From: Crocinitomicaceae bacterium
Lineage (GTDB): Bacteria; Bacteroidota; Bacteroidia; Flavobacteriales_D; Crocinitomicaceae
Reading direction: 5' to 3'
Assembly (NCBI GenBank): GCA_021740085.1
Contig: JAIPAL010000010.1
Span: 1 to 48,201, forward strand
DNA: 48,201 bases
Program-made: the position numbers and the translations under genes
Shown: in pieces, positions 41,584-48,201 of the stretch
How positions within the stretch are numbered: position 1 is the first letter of the stretch
Layout: each line of letters begins with the position of its first letter
The notes under the pieces: model-generated
Database searches by the model: none
Seen by the model: the letters and a program-made list of their open reading frames with translations, nothing else
What the model was told of the DNA's origin: nothing

Positions 41584-41946
41584 ATGGATTACGATATTGA
41601 ATTACGCTTTAATGCCTTAAAAACTCATCTTGAGCTGACTTTTGGAGGTGGAATGGATGTCCAAGCAATCTTATTTTTGATAGGGGTGAATGAATTGGGT
41701 CAAGGGCATAAAAATTATACGAAAGCGGAAAAAACAGATTTACTTCATATAGCCATTTGCACTTTATTAGAACCATATGGCTATTACCAATTTGAAGGGC
41801 GTGACAAAGAAAATTGGCCACATTTTAAGGTGTTAAAAGCGATTCCTGCTATTACCGACAGGGAACAACAGCACCTTATTAAAGAAGCGATGATAGATTA
41901 TTTTGTTGCCAATGAGTATTATTTGGAGGAGAAACCGCTTAATTAG
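41584..41946 (+). CDS. Conserved hypothetical protein of Bacteroidota type
   Basis: 120 residues from the ATG at 41584; a TTG at 41569 would add five residues. It begins MDYDIELRFNALKTHLELTFGGGMDVQAI and contains GVNELGQGHKNYTKAEKTDLLHIAICTLLEPYGYY, all predicted helical with a short polar loop. No signal peptide or membrane segment, so it should be cytoplasmic. I think I have seen similar small proteins across the phylum but cannot name a family or function. Its stop lies 5 bases from the stop of the convergent lipoprotein gene. Confidence 0.7.
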   Translation: MDYDIELRFNALKTHLELTFGGGMDVQAILFLIGVNELGQGHKNYTKAEKTDLLHIAICTLLEPYGYYQFEGRDKENWPHFKVLKAIPAITDREQQHLIKEAMIDYFVANEYYLEEKPLN

Positions 41947-41951
41947 TCTTG

Positions 41952-42464
41952 CTATCTAGGTGTTGGCCCAATATATTCAAAACATGGATTTAAGCCAACA
42001 AAACACTTTTCGTTGAGAACAAAGTTAAAGGCATTTTTTGGTGTTTCTTTCTTAACTTCAAAAACATAATCTAATTGTTCTTTCCAAAGGGTAATTTTTT
42101 TATCACCAGCATAGCGATAGTTAATGGTGTCATTTACTGAATAATACTTTTTTAAGGTTTCTGTTGACCACGATTTTTCTACTTGTTTTAATGCGTAATA
42201 CCCTACTTTAAACTCACCAAAACAATTCCCATTACTATCCAGCTCAATTTTTTTAAGCACTTTATCTGGATTATGTAAATAGTCAAAAACATCATAAATG
42301 CGATTCGAAGCAGCTATCACGACACCCTTTTCTTGCTCTTCTGTAGGTCTTGCTCCACCGCAATAGGGTTTATAAATGTCACCATGCAGCTGTATGTGAT
42401 AGGACTGGCAACTTGCGATAAAATAAACACTCATAAAAAAAACGAATAGGTTTTGAATGCTCAT
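41952..42464 (-). CDS. Hypothetical lipoprotein with PYCGGARPTEEQ motif
   Basis: 170 residues with a lipoprotein signal ending YFIASC (Cys19). Soon after comes GDIYKPYCGGARPTEEQEKG, a motif I have seen at the start of small Bacteroidota envelope proteins related to carboxypeptidase-regulatory-like domains. A beta-rich remainder (IYDVFDYLHNPDKVLKKIELDSNG, CFGEFKVGYYAL) fits such a fold. Function unknown. It overlaps dxr by 4 bases in the ATGA arrangement, so it is translationally coupled to dxr, though a role in isoprenoid synthesis is unlikely. Confidence 0.75.
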   Translation of the reverse strand: MSIQNLFVFFMSVYFIASCQSYHIQLHGDIYKPYCGGARPTEEQEKGVVIAASNRIYDVFDYLHNPDKVLKKIELDSNGNCFGEFKVGYYALKQVEKSWSTETLKKYYSVNDTINYRYAGDKKITLWKEQLDYVFEVKKETPKNAFNFVLNEKCFVGLNPCFEYIGPTPR

Positions 42465-43624
42465 AAACGCTCTATTTTTTGATGTGTGATTTCTCGAGCG
42501 CTTAGGTCTACGCGAACGAAATCATCGTATTTTGGGGAAAGGATATTTGTCATTTCCTCTACAACGTGTTCATTTAACTCGGAAATAGATAAAAATGAAA
42601 TTTTATTGTCTAAAAATGCCGCTACAGCCACTTCATTTGCTGCATTTAAAGCACAGGCGGCGGTGCCTTTCATTTCCATCACTCGGTAGGCTAAATCTAA
42701 ATTTTTAAAGACATTTCTATCAGCTTGTTCAAAGGTTAAATTAGGATAATCCATGAAATTAAAACGAGGAAAATCAGTTTTTAAACGTTGGGGATAGGTA
42801 AGGGCAAATTGGATGGGTAATTTCATGTCAGGCAAACCCATTTGAGCCTTCATGCTACCGTCTTCAAATTGAACAAGGGAATGAACGATTGATTGTGGGT
42901 GTACAATTACATCTATTTGATGGCTTTGTAGATTAAATAACCATTTGGCCTCAATCACTTCTAATCCTTTATTCATCAAAGAAGCAGAATCGATGGTTAT
43001 TTTTGCTCCCATCGACCAATTCGGATGTTTTAATGCTTGTTCTAAGGTTACTTTTGATAGTTGATCGATAGAATATCCTCGAAATGGTCCTCCGGATGCT
43101 GTTAGGTAAATTTTCTCAATTGGGTTATGAAACTCACCAACTAAACACTGGAAAATAGCTGAATGTTCCGAATCTACAGGAAAGATGGGCACGCCATTTT
43201 CTTTTGCCAGTTGAGTGATTAATTCACCTGCAACCACCAATGTTTCTTTATTGGCTAAGGCAATAGATTTCTTTGCATTAATTGCTGATATGGTTGGTCG
43301 TAAGCCCGCATAGCCAACCAAGGCGGTCAGTACAATATCAACGTCTGTAGACTCAACCACTTGGCACAGCGCGTCCTCTCCAGCATAAACATGTATGTCT
43401 TCATTCCACAAGGCCTCTTTTAACTTTTTATAATGAGTTTCATTTGAAATAACCACCGTGTTGGGATGAAACTTTAGTGCCTGTTCTATCAGTAAATCAA
43501 CATTATTATTAGCCGTGATTACTTGTAAATCAAAATAGTCTGGATAAGCTTCAATAACCTCTAATGTCTGTGTTCCAATGGACCCTGTGGAGCCTAAAAT
43601 GGCAATTCCCTTCTTCTTATTCAT
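42461..43624 (-). CDS. dxr: 1-deoxy-D-xylulose 5-phosphate reductoisomerase
   Basis: 387 residues, the usual length. NADPH-binding N-terminus AILGSTGSIGTQTLEVI; catalytic and metal-binding segments PVDSEHSAIFQ and TASGGPFRG; substrate loop region PNWSMGAKITIDSASLMNKGLEVIEA. It converts DXP to MEP, the second step of the non-mevalonate isoprenoid pathway, following Dxs (encoded at 26374). A -7 box ends 4 bases before its ATG. The lipoprotein gene downstream overlaps it by 4 bases. Confidence 0.96.
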   Translation of the reverse strand: MNKKKGIAILGSTGSIGTQTLEVIEAYPDYFDLQVITANNNVDLLIEQALKFHPNTVVISNETHYKKLKEALWNEDIHVYAGEDALCQVVESTDVDIVLTALVGYAGLRPTISAINAKKSIALANKETLVVAGELITQLAKENGVPIFPVDSEHSAIFQCLVGEFHNPIEKIYLTASGGPFRGYSIDQLSKVTLEQALKHPNWSMGAKITIDSASLMNKGLEVIEAKWLFNLQSHQIDVIVHPQSIVHSLVQFEDGSMKAQMGLPDMKLPIQFALTYPQRLKTDFPRFNFMDYPNLTFEQADRNVFKNLDLAYRVMEMKGTAACALNAANEVAVAAFLDNKISFLSISELNEHVVEEMTNILSPKYDDFVRVDLSAREITHQKIERL

Positions 43625-43628
43625 TTGT

Positions 43629-43636
43629 CAAAATTA
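43629..43636 (-). promoter_or_regulatory. -7 box four bases before the dxr start codon
   Basis: TAATTTTG on the minus strand matches TAnnTTTG, and just ACAA separates it from the dxr ATG. The transcript may be leaderless. No -33 TTG is obvious. The spacer 43625-43907 holds no convincing gene and no other strong signal. Confidence 0.35.
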
Positions 43637-43907
43637 ACTAATTCAATGTGTTTTTCTATCATTTTATTTAATTTCCAGTGCTTGTAAATGAAGCTATTCC
43701 CTTAAGCCAAAACACCCGCCACTTAGCGTAAATTTTGTTTTTGTAACAACTCCTCATTCAACATGAAGACCCATCCAACTTTTAGTATATTGAATTACTT
43801 GGTTGGCCTCAACATATTTACTTCGATAATCATAAATGGGTTTATTCCAAGCAAAAAGCAAGAACGAAAATAAAGTTAATAAAACTCTGTTTTTTCTTAG
43901 CAGTAAT

Positions 43908-46724
43908 TTAATGAGCTTCCAACCAATTTTGTGCAAGTTTTAATTCTACTTCCATCGGAACGATCAGGTCAATCGCATTTTCCATCGCTGATTTTACCAG
44001 TAATTGCATCATTATTTCTTCAGACACATGCACATCAAAAACCAATTCATCGTGCACTTGAAGAATCATTTTAGACTTCACATTTTCGGATTTCATAGCT
44101 TTGTGAACAGCAATCATAGCTAGTTTAATAATGTCAGCGGCAGACCCTTGAATCGGCGCATTGACCGCATTTCTTTCTGCAAATCCTCGGACAATTGCAT
44201 TGGTAGAATTAATGTCTGGTAAATACCTTCTGCGCTTCATAATAGTTTCAACATAGCCGAGCTCCCGAGCATCTGAAACCACTTTTTCCATATAGGTTTT
44301 AATCGTTTTAAATTGCTCAAAATAACTATCAATGATTGTTTTCGCTTCTGTTCTAGAAATAGAAAGATTTTGTGCAAGACCAAAAGCGGATTGTCCATAA
44401 ATAATCCCAAAATTTACTGCTTTGGCGGCGCTACGCTGATCTCTTGTCACCTCTGTTAATGGGGTTTTAAATACATTGGAAGCAGTAGCGGTGTGAATGT
44501 CAAGGCCCGATTTAAAAGCTGAAATCATTGTTTCGTCCTCACTAAGAGCCGCTATTATTCTTAATTCTATTTGAGAATAATCAACGGCCATTAATTTATA
44601 TTCAGCATCCCTTGCAACAAATGTTCGCCTAATTTCCCGGCCTTTTGCTGAACGAACAGGTATGTTCTGAAGATTTGGATTGTTTGAACTTAATCTACCT
44701 GTTGCGGTTACGGTTTGCATAAAGTTGGTGTGAATCCTCCCATCAACAGGATCACAAAGCATTGGTAATGGGTCAACATAGGTTGATTTTAATTTACGAA
44801 GTTGACGGTATTCCAATATTTTGGGTATGATTGGGTGGTCTTTTTCGTGCTTTTGTAAAACATCTTCGCCCGTAGCATACTGCCCAGTTTTCGTCTTTTT
44901 TGCTTTTGAAGAAATTTTTAGGTGTTCAAAAAGCACCTCGCCTAATTGTTTGGGAGAATCAAGATTAAAATCCATCCCAGCATCATTTTTAATTTCTTTT
45001 TCAAGCTCAATTAAAATCAGGTCTAATTCTTTAGAATAACTATTTAGCGCTGGCACATCGATTGTAATCCCTTCAAATTCCATGTCTTTTAGTACTTCAA
45101 CTAAGGGCATTTCCATTTTATAGAACAAATCAGCTAAATGTGGCTTTTGAATTTGAGGTTCCAACACCTGTTTTAATTGCAAGGTAATATCGGCATCTTC
45201 GCAGGCATAATCAGAAATTTCTTCCTGTTTCATGTCGCCCATATTCCCCTGTCCTTTTCCTTTCTTTCCTATCAGCGTCTCTATGGAAATGGGTTGGTAA
45301 TTCAGGTAGAAATTAGCAAGGAAATCCATGCTTTGTTTGGCTTCCGGATTAATTAAATAATGGGCAATCATGGTGTCGAAGGTCGGTCCTAGTACCTTTA
45401 TACCATATCGTTGTAATACTTTTAAATCATATTTAATATTATGTCCAATTTTTTCGATTTCCAGGTTTTCAAAACAAGGCGTAAAAAAGGCGACAATCTT
45501 TTTCGCTTCCTCAAACTCTTTAGGAACGGGTACATAGAAAGCTTCCCTTGCCTTATAGGAAAAAGAAATGCCAACTAAATCTGCATGCAAGGCATCAATT
45601 CCTGTTGTTTCGGTATCAAAACACACCTGTGATTGTGTTAGTAAGATGGCCAACAATTCGTTTCTTTCTTCCTGTGTATTAATAAAGTGATAGCTCGGTT
45701 TCTCAGAAACAATCGTTTTGTAATTAGCCGTTTCAACGGGCTCCTGTTTTTCGATCATACTTTGCATACCAAACAAATCTAATTGTTCCGTAGTCCCATT
45801 TTTAGGATGTGCGAAATCCGTTTGCGTAACCTCCTCTTCACCAAGAATTCGCTTGGTTAAATTTCTAAATTCTAATTCTGTAAAGACATCTCTAACTTTG
45901 TCGGCATCGACATCGCACATTATTAACTTATCTTCATCGAATTCAACATCGATATCGGTGATAATTGTCGCCAGCATTTTTGAAACCAATCCTTGTTCAG
46001 CAAATTCAATAACATTTTCCTGTTGTTTTCCTTTTAATTCATGAGCGTTGGCAATCAAATTTTCAATAGAACCGTATTTGGCTATGAGAATTTTACTGGT
46101 TTTTTCACCAATACCAGGAATACCAGGAATGTTGTCGGCCGCATCTCCCCACAAGCCTAAAATATCAATTACTTGTTCGGGCCGCTCCACTTCAAATTTT
46201 TCACAAACTTCTTTTATACCCAATATCTCAGCCGGATTTCCACTCCTTCCTGGTTTATAAATAAACGTTTTTTCAGTGACTAACTGGGCATAATCTTTAT
46301 CAGGAGTCATCATGTAGGTAACAAAACCTTTGGTCTCAGCTATTTTAGCTAATGCGCCAATAAGATCATCCGCTTCGTACCCAGCAATTTCCAAAAGCGG
46401 AATATTAAATGCGTCAACGATTCGTTTGATTGGCTTAATCATGGACCGAATGTCTTCAGGCATTTCTTCTCGGTGTGCTTTATAAGCTTCAAATTGTTCT
46501 TGGCGATGGGTTGAGCCTCCTGGAGGATCAAAAACAACGGCAATATGGGTCGGTTTTTCAGTTTTAATGATATCAATCAAGACATTGGTAAAACCGAATG
46601 CCGCCGAAGTATTTTCTCCTTTTGAGTTGACCCGTGGATTTTTCACAAAGGCAAAATAGGCCCGATAGATTAATGCGTAGGCGTCTAATAAAAACAGTTT
46701 TTTTGGTGAATCAACAGACAACAT
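43908..46724 (-). CDS. polA: DNA polymerase I
   Basis: 938 residues with all three Pol I domains. The 5'-3' exonuclease (about 1-290) has FLLDAYALIYRAYFAF, GYEADDLIGALAK and WGDAADNIPGIPGIGEKT. The 3'-5' exonuclease (about 340-540) keeps the DTETTG motif, so proofreading is probably active, unlike in some other phyla. The polymerase domain has motif A VDYSQIELRIIAALS, motif B RSAAKAVNFGIIYG and motif C QVHDELVFDV (about 889-898). It fills gaps in repair and removes RNA primers. Its ATG lies 2 bases from the stop of the LEA-like lipoprotein gene. Confidence 0.97.
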   Translation of the reverse strand: MLSVDSPKKLFLLDAYALIYRAYFAFVKNPRVNSKGENTSAAFGFTNVLIDIIKTEKPTHIAVVFDPPGGSTHRQEQFEAYKAHREEMPEDIRSMIKPIKRIVDAFNIPLLEIAGYEADDLIGALAKIAETKGFVTYMMTPDKDYAQLVTEKTFIYKPGRSGNPAEILGIKEVCEKFEVERPEQVIDILGLWGDAADNIPGIPGIGEKTSKILIAKYGSIENLIANAHELKGKQQENVIEFAEQGLVSKMLATIITDIDVEFDEDKLIMCDVDADKVRDVFTELEFRNLTKRILGEEEVTQTDFAHPKNGTTEQLDLFGMQSMIEKQEPVETANYKTIVSEKPSYHFINTQEERNELLAILLTQSQVCFDTETTGIDALHADLVGISFSYKAREAFYVPVPKEFEEAKKIVAFFTPCFENLEIEKIGHNIKYDLKVLQRYGIKVLGPTFDTMIAHYLINPEAKQSMDFLANFYLNYQPISIETLIGKKGKGQGNMGDMKQEEISDYACEDADITLQLKQVLEPQIQKPHLADLFYKMEMPLVEVLKDMEFEGITIDVPALNSYSKELDLILIELEKEIKNDAGMDFNLDSPKQLGEVLFEHLKISSKAKKTKTGQYATGEDVLQKHEKDHPIIPKILEYRQLRKLKSTYVDPLPMLCDPVDGRIHTNFMQTVTATGRLSSNNPNLQNIPVRSAKGREIRRTFVARDAEYKLMAVDYSQIELRIIAALSEDETMISAFKSGLDIHTATASNVFKTPLTEVTRDQRSAAKAVNFGIIYGQSAFGLAQNLSISRTEAKTIIDSYFEQFKTIKTYMEKVVSDARELGYVETIMKRRRYLPDINSTNAIVRGFAERNAVNAPIQGSAADIIKLAMIAVHKAMKSENVKSKMILQVHDELVFDVHVSEEIMMQLLVKSAMENAIDLIVPMEVELKLAQNWLEAH

Positions 46725-46726
46725 AG

Positions 46727-47200
46727 TTATGGACTTGTAAATAGGTTTTTAATAATGGCTTTACTTGAAAAGTTTTTCGTGAATTGAACCGGGAATTTAT
46801 GATTAATAAAAAAAACTCCGGCTTTTAACGGTCCTTTTATTTCCATTGAAATCGAATCGCGAAATGCCATGCCCATCATCTTTACCATTGACCCGGGCTC
46901 CAAAACTAATGAGATAGGAACGGATAAATTATTATCTCGTTTTGATTTAATTTTTATTTTGTTGTCGAGCGATATCACCCCGAATTTTTTATTTTCAATG
47001 TAAATATCCAAGCTTGATTTTTTTATTTTTATCGCGTACCAATTGGGATTTGAAATAATTCCATCAACATTAAATCGGATATTATTTCCATCCATTTCGG
47101 TTAATTTATATCCATTCAATTCTTTGAATTCGGGTTCTTTATAAATAGAACAGGCACTTAGAATGAGCAGCCAAGCAACGAAAAACAATCCCTTTTTCAT
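46727..47200 (-). CDS. LEA type 2-like lipoprotein
   Basis: 157 residues with a lipoprotein signal ending LILSAC (Cys17). The mature part, with FKELNGYKLTEMDGNNIRFNVDGIISNPNWYAIKIKKSSLDIYI, has the beta-sandwich pattern of the LEA14/WHy (water stress and hypersensitive response) family, where an N-P-N-xx-I/Y segment is typical. The molecular role of bacterial members is unknown. It overlaps the M20 dipeptidase gene by 4 bases and precedes polA by 2 bases, so all three are in one operon. Confidence 0.8.
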   Translation of the reverse strand: MKKGLFFVAWLLILSACSIYKEPEFKELNGYKLTEMDGNNIRFNVDGIISNPNWYAIKIKKSSLDIYIENKKFGVISLDNKIKIKSKRDNNLSVPISLVLEPGSMVKMMGMAFRDSISMEIKGPLKAGVFFINHKFPVQFTKNFSSKAIIKNLFTSP

Positions 47201-48201
47201 TTATTGATCAATTGATTAAAGTAGTAATAAAAATAAGGAATGGTCTCAATACCTTTATAAAAATTAAACAGACCAAAATGTTCGTTCGGGGAATGAATGG
47301 CATCGCTATCTAAACCGAAGCCCATAAGCACCGTTTTTAATCCAAGTTCCTTTTCAAACATAGCAACAATTGGAATGCTCCCACCACTTCTAACTGGGAT
47401 AGGTTTTTTATTGAAGGTCTTTTCATACGCTAAACTAGCTGCTTTATATCCAATTGAATCAATTGGTGTCACAGCTGATTCTCCCCCATGATGAGGTTTA
47501 ACAGTCACCTTAACACCTTTCGGTGCAATGGATTGAAAATGCTTAGTAAATAAATCCGTTATTTCTTCTGGTGCTTGATTAGGAACTAAACGCATGGAAA
47601 TTTTAGCATTTGCCTTCGACGCAATAACCGTTTTCGCTCCTTCACCGATATATCCACCCCATATACCATTTACATCTAAGGTTGGGCGGATAGAACCCCG
47701 TTCCATCGTTGAGTATCCATTTTCCCCAAATGTATCTTCAATATCAAGTGCTGAACAATAATCCTTATGTGAGAAGGGAGCCTTGGCCATTTCTGCTCTT
47801 TCTTCATCCGAAAGATTTATCACGGAATCATAAAATCCAGGGATCGTTATTTTTCCTTCTTCATCGTGTAATGACGCAATCATCTCTGAAAGTATATTGA
47901 TTGGATTAGCCACGCATCCACCATATAAACCGGAGTGCAAATCGCGGTTGGGTCCTACCACTTCAACTTCCACATAACTTAGTCCTCTCAACCCGGTTGT
48001 AATTGATGGAACATCGTTGGCCAGCATTCCTGTATCCGAAACAATTATTATATCCGCCTTCAATTTATCCTTGTTATTTTTAATAAAAACCCCTAGGTTT
48101 TCGCTGCCAATTTCTTCTTCTCCTTCGATCATGAATTTTACATTACAGGGTAATTCACCTTCATGCAACATGGCTTCAACCGCTTTTAGGTGCATAAACA
48201 T
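47197..48201 (-). CDS. M20-family dipeptidase (5' end off the window)
   Basis: The visible 334 residues are the C-terminal part of a metallopeptidase; about 120-130 N-terminal residues, with the first metal ligands, lie beyond the right edge. Visible family marks are FMIEGEEEIGS (catalytic Glu and a metal-ligand Glu), IIVSDTGML, the dimerisation-domain segment GPNRDLHSGLYGG, and the C-terminal DAIHSPNEHFGL with the last metal-ligand His. Related enzymes cut dipeptides with two bound zinc ions in the cytoplasm. It is the first visible gene of the dipeptidase-LEA-polA run. The Met encoded at the edge is internal, not the start. Confidence 0.9.
   Translation of the reverse strand: MFMHLKAVEAMLHEGELPCNVKFMIEGEEEIGSENLGVFIKNNKDKLKADIIIVSDTGMLANDVPSITTGLRGLSYVEVEVVGPNRDLHSGLYGGCVANPINILSEMIASLHDEEGKITIPGFYDSVINLSDEERAEMAKAPFSHKDYCSALDIEDTFGENGYSTMERGSIRPTLDVNGIWGGYIGEGAKTVIASKANAKISMRLVPNQAPEEITDLFTKHFQSIAPKGVKVTVKPHHGGESAVTPIDSIGYKAASLAYEKTFNKKPIPVRSGGSIPIVAMFEKELGLKTVLMGFGLDSDAIHSPNEHFGLFNFYKGIETIPYFYYYFNQLINK

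Noticed and set aside
43754-43936. Open frame of 60 codons on the minus strand downstream of polA
   Set aside because: It starts with TTG inside the end of polA in another frame, has no family resemblance and no promoter or signal pattern.
1-48201. CRISPR arrays, tRNA or rRNA genes, insertion sequences, phage or attachment sites
   Set aside because: I saw no regularly spaced repeats, cloverleaf-like sequences, transposase or integrase motifs on either strand.

Overview
The window reads as chromosomal DNA from an AT-rich, free-living Bacteroidota, most likely of the order Flavobacteriales. The main signs are type IX secretion (T9SS) C-terminal signals of type A and type B, a SusC/SusD pair, the Bacteroidota form of TonB and of duplicated ExbD, tandem caa3-type oxidase subunit III genes, and several upstream regions that carry the phylum's -7 promoter box TAnnTTTG. 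No tRNA, rRNA, IS element, phage gene or CRISPR array was seen. The window looks like ordinary core chromosome with one carbohydrate island rather than a mobile region.

Left part, 1-3640 (minus strand): a cation diffusion facilitator, a Crp/Fnr-family regulator, a small DUF6132-like membrane protein, two stand-alone rhodaneses, a lipoprotein fusing rhodanese to thioredoxin, and an edge-truncated lipoprotein with a CxxCH haem motif. All are co-directional and closely packed, which suggests a sulfur or redox function that crosses the inner membrane. From 3827 to 6837 lie two secreted proteins (T9SS type B, and T9SS type A with a PKD domain). From 7010 to 12933 (minus strand) is an energy-transduction operon: exbB, two exbD, tonB, a 62-residue membrane protein, a PstS-like lipoprotein and a TPR protein. 

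Middle, 13091-26255: a T9SS glycine-rich protein in which a glycine-rich block interrupts a HYR domain, a 52-residue membrane protein, fumC, a eukaryote-like NADP isocitrate dehydrogenase, a DUF4403-type lipoprotein and an OmpA-family protein. Then, on the minus strand, comes a cytochrome oxidase assembly and subunit operon: haem O synthase, two subunit III proteins with large extramembrane insertions, subunit IV, two Sco proteins (one lacking the copper-ligand histidine) and a DUF420 protein. Oxidase subunits I and II are not in the window. 

Right part, 26374-48201: dxs, then a beta-glucan utilisation locus at 28469-41148. It holds a sugar MFS transporter, a Nudix-type regulator with a degenerate catalytic box, SusC, SusD, a PKD lipoprotein, a GH16 glucanase, a GH3 beta-glucosidase and a secreted protein with tandem carbohydrate-binding-like repeats. 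The GH16 plus GH3 content points to laminarin-like beta-1,3-glucan. A TTATTGT-N7-ACWAT palindrome lies before all three likely transcription starts of this locus and is the best candidate operator for the Nudix regulator. The window ends with small conserved genes, dxr, polA, a LEA-like lipoprotein and an edge-truncated M20 dipeptidase. Both MEP-pathway genes, dxs and dxr, have a -7 box very close to the start codon, so dxr at least may be transcribed without a leader.
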